The notes below the pieces were generated by a model. It searched no databases, was not told the origin of the DNA, and saw nothing but the letters and a program-made list of their open reading frames with translations. A program made the position numbers and the translations under genes. Of a DNA stretch of 64,000 nt, positions 1 through 7,354 are shown piece after piece. The first letter of the stretch is position 1, and every line of letters begins with the position of its first letter. Origin of the DNA: Sphaerimonospora cavernae (GTDB lineage Bacteria > Actinomycetota > Actinomycetes > Streptosporangiales > Streptosporangiaceae); contig NZ_JBHMQT010000044.1 of the NCBI RefSeq assembly GCF_042435035.1, positions 310,001-374,000 on the forward strand. The letters are read 5' to 3'.

Positions 1-1
1 C

Positions 2-541
2 GAGTTCGGCCGGGTGGATGTCCTGGTCAACAACGTCGGCGCGGCGCTTGGCGCCGATCAGAACCCGTTCACCTGCGCCGACGCGGCGGTGGAGGACACC
101 GTGACGCTGTGCCTGCTGTCCGCGTGGTGGATCTCTCGTGAGGCGCTGCCGCACATGAGGGAGCAGGGTTATGGCCGGATCCTCAACATCGGTTCCGGCG
201 CCGCCAAGATGTCGGGCGCCCCGATCGGCTACACCACTGCCAAGCACGGTCTGGTCGGGCTGACCAAGGAGCTCGCCGCGCAGGTCGGATGGGCGGGCAT
301 CACGGTCAACTGCCTGTGTCCAGGATGGGTCCGTACGGGCCTGGCGGACTTCGATCGCCTCGCCGAGCAGTACGGCATGCCCGCCGAGGAGATCGAGGCG
401 CGGGCCCGCGCCGAGAGCGTCCAGGGCCACATCCTCGAGCCGGAGGAGTTGTGCGCGATGGCGCTGCTGCTGACCTCGGAGCACGGCGGACGCAGAATCA
501 CCGGGCAGGTCGTCAGCGTCGACGGCGGCTGGAAGATCTGA
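2..541 (+). CDS. SDR family oxidoreductase, 5'-truncated by window edge
   Basis: This is the C-terminal part of a short-chain dehydrogenase/reductase; the reading frame runs in from the left edge, so the N-terminal NAD(P)-binding glycine motif is outside the window. The visible part has the NNVG version of the SDR NNAG motif right at the edge, and the catalytic YxxxK as Y-T-T-A-K at about bases 230-244, with the active-site serine region (GSGA) before it. The C-terminal end, GQVVSVDGGW, is typical of FabG-like members. Substrate unknown. The neighbouring FAD-dehydrogenase remnant and SnoaL-like gene suggest a lost steroid or aromatic catabolic setting, which is inference. Confidence 0.9.
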   Translation, partial: EFGRVDVLVNNVGAALGADQNPFTCADAAVEDTVTLCLLSAWWISREALPHMREQGYGRILNIGSGAAKMSGAPIGYTTAKHGLVGLTKELAAQVGWAGITVNCLCPGWVRTGLADFDRLAEQYGMPAEEIEARARAESVQGHILEPEELCAMALLLTSEHGGRRITGQVVSVDGGWKI

Positions 542-573
542 GGCGGCGTTCCGGACGAATGCCGGGGGCCCGG

Positions 574-845
574 GATGCCGACCGTCGCGCGCAGATAGGT
601 GAGCGCCTTCTCGGCGCTGTCGTCGAGGCCGGCCCTGCGCTGTGTCCGGTTGCCGGCAGCCACAGGGTGGCCCCGGAGTACGCCGTGGTGCCGCCGAAGA
701 GATCCGTCTTCTCGATCAGCAGCGTGTCCAGCCCGAGGGCGCCCGCCGTGTAGGCGGCGGTGCACCCGCCACCGCCCGAGCCCACGACGAGGACCTCGCA
801 TTCGATGTCCCAGCGGTCTTCGTTGGGAGCGTTCGCTGCTGACAT
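574..845 (-). pseudogene. Remnant of FAD-dependent 3-ketosteroid dehydrogenase-like flavoprotein
   Basis: An ATG at 845 has a good ribosome site (GGGAAGGG) and opens an N-terminal FAD-binding fold: a GSGGGG dinucleotide motif, then an acidic strand end (LLIEKTD), then FGGTTAYSGATLW, typical of the KstD/fumarate-reductase flavoprotein family. Near 651-656 the frame breaks: LWLP reads on as GNRTQRRAGLDDSAEKAL only in another frame, as if one G had been lost from CCGGGCAAC. Similarity stops near the TVG at about 574, against the end of the SDR gene, so most of the roughly 500-residue enzyme is missing. Both the frameshift and the truncation argue against function. Confidence 0.75.
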
Positions 846-1314
846 GGGTTTCCCTTCCCGATCCTGGTGACGTGCCCGCGCAAGGGTAGGAATCGCCACC
901 TTCCGCCAGGTAGGGCGCGTTCCCGCTGACCGGGAGGCGGCGTCGGCGTGAGCCGTACGGCGCCGGCCGACGCCAAGGCCGCCTGCCCCGAGTTCGCCCG
1001 CCTCGCGCAGGAGGGCACGGACAGCGCGTTCGTACCGTCCTGCCGGGCGCTGCGTGAGTCGATCGATCAGGCGGCGCGAGAGGACTCGATCCCGGAATCT
1101 CTGTTCAGCGAGCCGGCCCCGCTGCGCTAGGTCCTGTTTCAAAGTCATGCCCTGCTACGCACGGCCCGGGCCGTACGGCGGATGCCCGCGTTCTCAGTTC
1201 TCGAATCCGTGCCCCATCTCACTGGTTGAGAGGACTCGGTGCGGGACTGAGGACGTTCGCCGAAACTGGCCGACTGGGAACCGACGGGGAAGTCACCGTT
1301 GAAAGGACGACGCC
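846..1314. other. Gene-poor spacer with a partial repeat copy
   Basis: No convincing gene is seen here. A 60-codon frame from a GTG at 948 ends at the TAG inside CTAG (1127-1130), but has no ribosome site and no family resemblance that I recognise. The stretch holds the truncated repeat at 1127-1166 and the promoter region and ribosome site (GAAAGGA, about 1300) of the following gene. Confidence 0.6.
1127..1166 (-). repeat. Truncated end of the MITE-like element found whole at 34592-34757
   Basis: CTAG followed by GTCCTGTTTCAAAGTCATG and the next 20 bases matches the reverse complement of the right end of the 34.6 kb element, with one substitution, one missing A, and divergence after about 1165. 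The same CTAG flank is present. The rest of the element is absent. Confidence 0.7.
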
Positions 1315-1881
1315 ATGGGCGAGAACACGACTGATCTTGCGGCTCGGGTGCGGAGGCTGGAGGCGGTGGAGGAGATCCGCCAGCTCGTCTCCCGCTACGC
1401 GCTCGCGCTGGACAGCCGGGACGTCACGACCCTGGCCTCCCTCTTCGTCGAGGACGTCAGGACGCATGACGGGCGGGTGGGCCGGGAGGCGCTGGCCGAC
1501 TGGTTCGGGGAGATCCTGCGGCCGTACGGCATCACCTTCCACCTCGTCGGCAACCACGTCATCGACTTCGTCGACGAGGACCACGCCACCGGCGTCGTCT
1601 ACGGCCGCCCGGAGCACGAGGTCGGCGACCTGTGGGTGGTGATGCCCATGCAGTACTGGGACCGTTACGAACGACGTGACGGGCACTGGTACTTCGCGTC
1701 GCGCAGCACGAAGGTGTTCTACGCCGCCGACGTGGAGGAGAACCCGCTGCGGGTGCCGGACAGGTTCAACTTCCCGGGGAACCCGTTCATTCACCGGGCC
1801 GAACTGCCCGAGCGCTGGGAGTCGTGGCGACGTTTCTGGGGGTCCGATCTCGGGGGCGGCTCCGCCGCAGCGGGTGGGTGA
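1315..1881 (+). CDS. SnoaL-like / NTF2-fold protein
   Basis: A 188-residue protein of the SnoaL/NTF2-like alpha+beta barrel superfamily. The N-terminal helix EEIRQLVSRYALALDSRD is followed by LASLFVEDVRTHDGR, the usual opening of SnoaL_4-type proteins, and the strand-rich second half contains the WDRYERRDGHWYFASR segment typical of the fold. Members include polyketide cyclases, small hydratases and isomerases, and non-enzymatic binding proteins, so the substrate cannot be named. The ATG at 1315 is preceded by GAAAGGA. It stands alone, with an SDR and a flavoprotein remnant upstream. Confidence 0.8.
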   Translation: MGENTTDLAARVRRLEAVEEIRQLVSRYALALDSRDVTTLASLFVEDVRTHDGRVGREALADWFGEILRPYGITFHLVGNHVIDFVDEDHATGVVYGRPEHEVGDLWVVMPMQYWDRYERRDGHWYFASRSTKVFYAADVEENPLRVPDRFNFPGNPFIHRAELPERWESWRRFWGSDLGGGSAAAGG

Positions 1882-1947
1882 GCGCGACAGACAGCACTTC
1901 GAAGCACTCTCTGGTGTCTTTCGGGCGCTCGGCGTAGCCTGCTCGGC

Positions 1948-2301
1948 ATGGTGAAGAGGATCGAGGGGCCGACGCGGATTCCCGTGCCGGGAGGCAAGGT
2001 CATTCGTGAGTACGTCGGCCGGGTGAACAGCGGCGACGACCGGGTCTCGATCGCGTACATGGTCGCCCCGTCCGGCTGGGAGGAGCCTGCCCAGGCCCCT
2101 GAGTTCGCTGAGTACACGCTCGTGCTCAAGGGCTCGGTCGTCGTCGAGCACGACGGAGGCACCACGGTCGTGTCCGCCGGCCAGGCGTTCGTCAGCGAGC
2201 CCGGAGAGAGAATCCGGTACGCCTCGGGGCCCTCGGGAGCAGAGTACGTCGCGGTCTGCCTGCCCGCGTTCTCCCCCGACACCGCGCACCGGGAGGAGTG
2301 A
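1948..2301 (+). CDS. Small single-domain cupin protein
   Basis: A 117-residue cupin. The core AEYTLVLKGSVVVEHDGGTTVVSAGQAFVSEPGERIRY shows both cupin motifs in reduced form; the usual metal histidines of motif 1 are mostly replaced, so metal binding is uncertain. Function unknown: single cupins range from dioxygenases to sugar-binding proteins. TAGCCT at 1935-1940 lies 7 nt before the ATG, consistent with leaderless transcription. The stop lies 24 nt before the adenosine deaminase start, which has its own -10-like hexamer. Confidence 0.8.
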   Translation: MVKRIEGPTRIPVPGGKVIREYVGRVNSGDDRVSIAYMVAPSGWEEPAQAPEFAEYTLVLKGSVVVEHDGGTTVVSAGQAFVSEPGERIRYASGPSGAEYVAVCLPAFSPDTAHREE

Positions 2302-2325
2302 CGGCGCCGGGGATAGGATTGCGTG

Positions 2326-3441
2326 ATGAGCGACCGGAGCGAGGTGGGAACCGTGAGCCGCTTGCCCAGACTTGAGGAGATTCGCAAAGCACCCAAGGTG
2401 CTTCTCCATGACCATCTGGACGGCGGGCCGCGCACCCAGACGATCATCGATCTGGCCCGTGATCGCGGCCATGTCCTGCCGTCCGGCGATCCGGACAATC
2501 TCGCCGAATGGTTCCGGGACGCCGCCGACTCGGGCTCGCTCGAGCGCTACCTGGAGACCTTCGCCCACACGGTCGGGGTGATGCAGAGCCGTGAGGCCCT
2601 GGTCAGGGTCGCGGCCGAGTGCGCTCAGGACCTGGCCGACGACGGCGTGGTGTACGCGGAGGTGCGGTACGCCCCCGAGCAGCACACTGTCGGCGGGCTC
2701 ACACTGGACGAGGTCGTGGAGGCCGTGCTGGAGGGCTTCCGGCTGGGCTCGGCGGGACCGGACGGACAGCCGCGGATCAGGGTCGGCACACTGCTCACCG
2801 CCATGCGCCACCAGGCCCGCTCGATGGAGATCGCCGAGTTGGCGGTGCGCTATCGCGACGTAGGAGTGGTCGGTTTCGACATCGCCGGGGCCGAGGCGGG
2901 ATATCCGCCCACCCGGCACCTCGACGCCTTCGAGTACCTGCAGCGGGAGAACGCCCACTTCACCATCCACGCCGGCGAGGCGTTCGGGCTGCCGTCGATC
3001 TGGCAGGCCATCCAGTGGTGCGGCGCCGACCGCCTGGGCCACGGCGTACGGATCAACGACGACATCACCGTGTCCGGCGATGGCGAGGCGAAACTCGGGC
3101 GGCTGGCGGCCTACGTCCGGGACAAGCGGATTCCGCTGGAGATGTGCCCCACGTCGAACGTGCAGACCGGCGCCGCTCCGTCGATCGCCGAGCACCCGAT
3201 CGGCCTGCTGCGCAGGCTGTACTTCCGGGTGACGGTGAACACCGACAACCGGCTGATGAGCCGGACGAGCGTGTCGCTGGAGTTCGCCAAGCTAGTGGAG
3301 GCATTCGGCTACGACTGGGACGACCTGCAGTGGTTCACGGTCAACGCGATGAAGTCCGCCTTCATCCCGTTCGACGAGCGACTGGCGCTGATCAACGGCG
3401 TGATCAAGCCCGGCTTCGCCCACCTGAAGTGGCGGGCCTGA
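2326..3441 (+). CDS. add: Adenosine deaminase
   Basis: Hydrolytic deamination of adenosine and deoxyadenosine to inosine in purine salvage, in the cytoplasm. The 371-residue TIM-barrel protein has the zinc motif H28-D-H30-L-D-G, H215-AGE (zinc histidine plus catalytic glutamate at 218), GHG before the distal histidine region, and T-D307-N for the last zinc aspartate. The HDHLDGG form is common in actinobacteria. ATG 2326 is chosen because TAGGAT at 2314-2319 lies 6 nt upstream; a GTG at 2323 is also in frame. Purine nucleoside phosphorylase, the next salvage step, is encoded at 7.4-8.2 kb. Confidence 0.95.
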   Translation: MSDRSEVGTVSRLPRLEEIRKAPKVLLHDHLDGGPRTQTIIDLARDRGHVLPSGDPDNLAEWFRDAADSGSLERYLETFAHTVGVMQSREALVRVAAECAQDLADDGVVYAEVRYAPEQHTVGGLTLDEVVEAVLEGFRLGSAGPDGQPRIRVGTLLTAMRHQARSMEIAELAVRYRDVGVVGFDIAGAEAGYPPTRHLDAFEYLQRENAHFTIHAGEAFGLPSIWQAIQWCGADRLGHGVRINDDITVSGDGEAKLGRLAAYVRDKRIPLEMCPTSNVQTGAAPSIAEHPIGLLRRLYFRVTVNTDNRLMSRTSVSLEFAKLVEAFGYDWDDLQWFTVNAMKSAFIPFDERLALINGVIKPGFAHLKWRA

Positions 3442-3442
3442 G

Positions 3443-4039
3443 TTGGACAGGGCGAAAGAAGAGGTCTACCGGTCGAAGTTCAGCTGGATCTTCGGCTGGA
3501 TCTGGCTGGTGTTCGCCGCGTGGAACACCTACGACCTGGTCATGCGCGGTTCGATGCCGTCGGCGCTGATCGCCGGGGCCGTGCTGGGCGTCATAACGGC
3601 ACTGATCTTCATCATGGCGCTGCGCCCGGCGCTCGTGCTGGAGGACGGCGGCGTCCGCGTACGCAACCCGTTCAGGAACGCCTACATCCCCTGGCGTGCC
3701 GTCGACGACGTGATCGTGACCAGCGCGATCGTCATCGAGGCCGGCCGCGCCACGGTCCGGTGCTGGACGCCGCAGGTGACCGCCCGCGAGCGGGCCAGGA
3801 CCAGGGCGCGCAGCGCCAAGGTGGCCTCCTCTGCCGACGCGTCCCGTACAGAGCGGGCGGTGGCCGAGGCGGTCGGTTCGCGTACGCACGCCGACTGGGC
3901 GGCCCAGCGGATCACCGAGATGAGCACGAGCCGGCGGGACGCCTCATCGGGGGAGACCTCCGTCACCTGGTCGCCGACCGCGATCGCCGTAGCCGCCGCC
4001 GCGCTCGCCCTGGTCGTGGTGACGATCATCCTCTCCTGA
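3443..4039 (+). CDS. PH domain-containing membrane protein
   Basis: A 198-residue protein with a TTG start one base after the add stop, so the two are probably translated from one mRNA. Two membrane segments near residues 9-28 and 40-58 (FGWIWLVFAAW, ALIAGAVLGVITALIFIMAL) precede a small bacterial PH-like domain (LVLEDGGVRVRNPFRNAYIPWRAVDDV). A charged cytoplasmic stretch rich in Arg and Ala follows, then a C-terminal membrane segment (AIAVAAAALALVVVTIIL). Proteins of this type are widespread in actinobacteria and mostly uncharacterised. No catalytic motif is visible. Confidence 0.8.
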   Translation: MDRAKEEVYRSKFSWIFGWIWLVFAAWNTYDLVMRGSMPSALIAGAVLGVITALIFIMALRPALVLEDGGVRVRNPFRNAYIPWRAVDDVIVTSAIVIEAGRATVRCWTPQVTARERARTRARSAKVASSADASRTERAVAEAVGSRTHADWAAQRITEMSTSRRDASSGETSVTWSPTAIAVAAAALALVVVTIILS

Positions 4040-4100
4040 GCCGCCCCCGTAAGCCCGCCCGGCCTGCCGCACAGAGCGCGGTAACGGAGACCACTGCGGG

Positions 4101-4116
4101 CCTGACGAAAGTCAGG
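4101..4116 (+). terminator. Small perfect hairpin downstream of the add operon
   Basis: CCTGAC-GAAA-GTCAGG forms a 6-bp stem with a GNRA-type loop, about 60 bases after the stop at 4039. There is no T-run, so a role as terminator is uncertain. Confidence 0.35.
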
Positions 4117-4143
4117 GGTGGACCCTGTCGTCCGGGCCCTGCG

Positions 4144-4377
4144 CCGGGATGCCGCGATGTACTTACCCTGCTCGGCGCCGGACTGTCCAACGCCCAGAAC
4201 GCCAAGCGGCTCGGCCTCGTCGAGGGCACCGTCAAGGGCCACGTCAGCGCGATCTTCACCCGCCTCGACCTGCGAAATCGAGTACAGGCGGCCATCCTCG
4301 CCCACGAAGCCGGTCTCATCCCGGAATCATGCTCTCGCATGACGCCGCGAAGCGCGACAGCTCCTACACGAGGATAG
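4144..4377 (+). pseudogene. LuxR-type HTH remnant of a NarL-family regulator
   Basis: The frame encodes an almost complete LuxR C-terminal DNA-binding domain: DVLTLLGAGLSNAQNAKRLGL, then VEGTVKGHVSAIFTRLDLRNR and VQAAILAHEAGLI. No receiver domain is found in any frame upstream, there is no plausible start or ribosome site, and the usual ExEVL opening has become GCRDVL. It is probably the 3' end of a lost response-regulator gene. Unlikely to be expressed. Confidence 0.7.
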
Positions 4378-4473
4378 AGAAGTTGCCTCGACCACGGGTG
4401 CACAACGAATCGCTGCGGAGCGGGTGCCGACGACACCCGTCCCTGACGGCGTCACCACTGGCGGCCCAGACCG

Positions 4474-4509
4474 TTGACCATTCGGAAAAACCGAAGATAT
4501 ATTCGTTCC
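4474..4509 (+). promoter_or_regulatory. Promoter with operator-like palindrome for the MNT/HEPN pair
   Basis: TTGACC (4474-4479) and TATATT (4498-4503) are separated by 18 bp and lie 6 nt before the ATG at 4510, a strong sigma-70-type leaderless promoter. The spacer carries the perfect palindrome TTCGG-AAAAA-CCGAA (4481-4495). A repressor bound there would block both promoter elements. The winged-helix domain of the first gene product is the natural candidate. Confidence 0.7.
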
Positions 4510-5118
4510 ATGCGAAGGGTCGCAGCGACTGCCGTGCCTGTGTTCCGGACACAGACCCAAGCAGATCTCCTCGCCGCCATCTACTTGCGGCGGGAGCGGC
4601 ACTGGACTCTGGCGTCCCTGTCCAGAGAACTCAACGCCTCTCCCTCGACGTTGCACGCCGAGGTCAAGCGTCTGGAAGAGGCCGAACTGATCAACGCGAC
4701 CGAGGTGGGTCGCTCCCGAATACTCGAACCCAACCTCAAACACCCCATCAGCAAGCCCTTGATTGAAATATTGTCCTATATGTACGGCCCTCAAGTGGTA
4801 ATTGCTGAGGAGTTCGCCAATATTCCTGGGGCGGACCGCGTCCTTGTTTTCGGCTCATGGGCGGCTCGTCATAGCGGCGAACCGGGGCATGCACCACACG
4901 ATATCGACGTTCTCGTCATTGGCGACGCCGACCGAACCGCTGTATACGCCGCCGCCGACAGGGCCCAAGATCGTATCGGAATTCCGGTCAATCCGGTCCT
5001 GGCCTCCACGCGTAGATGGCAGACTGCCACGGACGCCTTGATCCGGCAGATCAAAGCAAGCCCCACGATCGAACTCATCTCACGGGCTACCGACGGCGGA
5101 CGGGAAGCAGGACAGTGA
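4510..5118 (+). CDS. Winged-HTH / MNT-type nucleotidyltransferase antitoxin-like protein
   Basis: A 202-residue protein. Residues about 15-75 form an ArsR/MarR-like winged helix (LLAAIYLRRERHWTLASLSR, then recognition helix SPSTLHAEVKRLEEAELI). Residues about 108-140 form a minimal nucleotidyltransferase core: G115-S-W, then D131-I-D133 as the metal aspartates. MNT proteins paired with HEPN proteins act as antitoxins in HepT/MntA-type modules, where the enzyme can AMPylate its partner. The stop overlaps the GTG start of the HEPN gene. An ATG 36 nt upstream is in frame but lies inside the promoter, so 4510 is preferred. Confidence 0.8.
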   Translation: MRRVAATAVPVFRTQTQADLLAAIYLRRERHWTLASLSRELNASPSTLHAEVKRLEEAELINATEVGRSRILEPNLKHPISKPLIEILSYMYGPQVVIAEEFANIPGADRVLVFGSWAARHSGEPGHAPHDIDVLVIGDADRTAVYAAADRAQDRIGIPVNPVLASTRRWQTATDALIRQIKASPTIELISRATDGGREAGQ

Positions 5119-5501
5119 CGCGGTGGACGCGCGGCGAGGCCGACATCGAGCGAATGCTCACCAACCAGGAACTACAGAGGGTTCGCGGCGAAGCGACCGA
5201 TGGGCCGGGTTGGTTGGAGAAAAGCTTGGTCACTCTCGCAAGCGCTGGAGAGCTCACCGAGACCGATCCAAATTCCGCCTACACGCTGGCTTACGATGCG
5301 GCACGATTCGCTTGCGCGGGCCTGTTGGCTCAGCAAGGACTTCGTGCCACCACAAAGGGTGGACACTACGCGGTTCAGCAGGCCATAGTTCGCCAGTTTG
5401 GTCCCACTTTTGAACCTTTCGGCACCCTGCGCCGCCGGCGAAACGAACTCGAATACCCTGAATTCCCTGACGAGGTAGTCGATTGGGCCGAAGCGGAGTA
5501 A
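5115..5501 (+). CDS. HEPN domain protein, apparently shortened by an in-frame stop
   Basis: The GTG at 5115 overlaps the upstream stop by 4 nt. The 128 residues form an alpha-helical HEPN domain: LAYDAARFACAGLLAQQGLRA is the usual second helix, and RRRRNELEYP replaces the canonical Rx4-6H motif with the RN-x-x-E-Y variant seen in some nucleotidyltransferase-linked HEPN proteins. After TAA at 5499-5501 the same frame continues for 22 codons (AITIAQSLLEAATKLLDHLG, then L-F) to TGA at 5568-5570, which looks like the normal last helix. The stop therefore probably arose by mutation. The short form may be inactive or merely weakened. Confidence 0.75.
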   Translation: MTRWTRGEADIERMLTNQELQRVRGEATDGPGWLEKSLVTLASAGELTETDPNSAYTLAYDAARFACAGLLAQQGLRATTKGGHYAVQQAIVRQFGPTFEPFGTLRRRRNELEYPEFPDEVVDWAEAE

Positions 5502-5629
5502 GCCATTACAATAGCCCAATCCCTCCTCGAAGCCGCCACCAAACTCCTGGACCACCTCGGCCTGTTCTGACAGCGGGGGAGTCTGTTTCGGGTCATCTGA
5601 AAGCCGGCCGGTGCCGGTCCATCGGCCGG

Positions 5630-7291
5630 TTAGAGGAGGCCGAGGGCGGCTGAGAGGTCTTTCTTGAGGGCCTCCAGGTCCTCGGCGGCACGTGCCCGCG
5701 CCGCGGCCACGGAGTCCTCGACCGGGATGACGATCTCCAGGTAGCACTTGAGCTTGGGCTCGGTGCCGCTGGGCCGTACGACGACGCGCGCGCCGCCAGC
5801 CAGGCGGTAACGCAGGCCGTCGGTGGGCGGCAGCCCGGCCACGCCCGCCGCCAGGTCCTCGGCCGACTCCACCTCGCGGCCGGCGAGCTCGGTCGGTGGC
5901 TCGGCGCGCAGCCGGGCCATGGCACGGCCGATCTCCTCCAGGTCCGTCACCCGGAACGAGAGTTGGGCGGTGGCGTGCAGGCCGTACCTCCTGGCCTGGT
6001 CGTCCAGCAGGTCGAGCAGCGTCCGCCCGGCCCGCCTGGCGTCGGCGGCCAGACCGGCCAAGGTGAGGGCGGCGCCGACGCCGTCCTTGTCGTGGACGGG
6101 TAAACCTTCATCGGAGCCGATGCTGTATCCCAGCGCCTCCTCGTATCCGAAGACCAGTCCGGGCCCGGCCTTCATGATCCATTTGAAGCCGGTGAGGGTC
6201 TCGGCGTGGCGCACGCCGTACGCCGCCGCGATCTTGGCGAGCAGCGACGACGACACGATCGTCGTGGCGACCAGGCGGTCGTCGCCGGAGGTGTGCCGCA
6301 GCACGTGCTCGGCCAGCAGCCCGCCCGCCTCGTCGCCGGTGAGCATGCGGTACCCGCCCTCCGGCAGGGGCATGCCGGCCGCGCACCTGTCGGCGTCCGG
6401 GTCGTTGGCCAGCACCAGGTCGGCGCCGATCGAGGTCGCCAGGCCGAGCGCGAGGTCCATCGCGCCCGGCTCCTCCGGATTGGGAAACGAAACGGTCGGG
6501 AAGTCCGGGTCGGGCTCCGCCTGGCGGCCGACCACTCTCGGCGCGGCGAACCCGGCCCGCGTGAACGCCTCGGTGAGCACGCCGTGGCCGACGCCGTGCA
6601 GCGGCGTGTACGCGATGACCAGGTCCCTGGCGTCCCCGACGGGGAGGGCGGCGAGGGCCTCCAGGTACGGAACGACGATCGTGTCGTGATCGAGCGTCTC
6701 CCAGCCGTCACCGAGCGGGAGCTCGTCCACCCGGCCGGTCGCGTCGATGGCCTGGGAGATCTCACGGTCGATCGGCGGGACGATCTGCGCGCCGTCCCCC
6801 CAGTAGACCTTGTAGCCGTTGTCCCGAGGGGGGTTGTGCGACGCGGTCACCATGATGCCCGCGTCGGCCCCGAAGTGTCGTACGGCGAACGCCAGCACCG
6901 GGGTCGGCCACCGGCCGCCCATCACGGAGGCGCGCAGGCCGGCGCCGGTGAGCACGGCGGCCGTGTCCCCGGCGAACACGTCCGACATGTGGCGCGCGTC
7001 GAAACCGATGACCACATGCCTGCCCGGCCCGAGGACACGGGCGAGCCCGGCCGCCGCCCGCATCACCGTGACGCGGTTCATCCGGTTCGGACCCGCGCCC
7101 AGCTCACCGCGCAGGCCCGCCGTGCCGAACTCGAGCTTTCCGCCGAACCGGTCCGCGAGCGCCGCCGTGTCCCGGCGATCGAGGATGTCCGCCAGCTCCG
7201 CCCGGGTCCGCGGGTCGGGATCCTGCGCGTGCCACTCGCGGGCGATGCGGACCAGGTCGTCGGTGGTCAAGGTGGGTTCCCCCTGAGTCAT
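5630..7291 (-). CDS. Phosphohexomutase (phosphoglucomutase/phosphomannomutase family)
   Basis: Interconverts hexose 1- and 6-phosphates. The 553-residue protein has all four domains of the alpha-D-phosphohexomutase family: the phosphoserine loop TAS151HNPP, the metal loop DPDADR at 297-302, the sugar-binding loop GYEEALGYS, and the C-terminal phosphate-binding loop RPSGTEPK. The length and the early GTAGLRG motif fit the long pgcA/PGM2-like branch, so glucose- versus mannose-phosphate preference is not certain. An in-frame TTA leucine codon, rare here, lies at 6101-6103. It is followed on the same strand by no close gene; PNP lies 64 bp upstream. Confidence 0.93.
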   Translation of the reverse strand: MTQGEPTLTTDDLVRIAREWHAQDPDPRTRAELADILDRRDTAALADRFGGKLEFGTAGLRGELGAGPNRMNRVTVMRAAAGLARVLGPGRHVVIGFDARHMSDVFAGDTAAVLTGAGLRASVMGGRWPTPVLAFAVRHFGADAGIMVTASHNPPRDNGYKVYWGDGAQIVPPIDREISQAIDATGRVDELPLGDGWETLDHDTIVVPYLEALAALPVGDARDLVIAYTPLHGVGHGVLTEAFTRAGFAAPRVVGRQAEPDPDFPTVSFPNPEEPGAMDLALGLATSIGADLVLANDPDADRCAAGMPLPEGGYRMLTGDEAGGLLAEHVLRHTSGDDRLVATTIVSSSLLAKIAAAYGVRHAETLTGFKWIMKAGPGLVFGYEEALGYSIGSDEGLPVHDKDGVGAALTLAGLAADARRAGRTLLDLLDDQARRYGLHATAQLSFRVTDLEEIGRAMARLRAEPPTELAGREVESAEDLAAGVAGLPPTDGLRYRLAGGARVVVRPSGTEPKLKCYLEIVIPVEDSVAAARARAAEDLEALKKDLSAALGLL

Positions 7292-7354
7292 CCGTGGTCG
7301 TGTCCCGACAAATCATGCCCGGTTCGGCGGGTACGGCACGTCGGCAGACTTCCC

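Noticed and set aside
948..1130. 60-codon plus-strand frame ending at the CTAG of the partial repeat
   Set aside because: No ribosome site, no family; could be a remnant but cannot be supported.
1219..3195. Long minus-strand open frame opposite the SnoaL, cupin and add genes
   Set aside because: Arg/Asp/His-rich translation without family motifs, fully antisense to genes with clear motifs; an effect of high GC.
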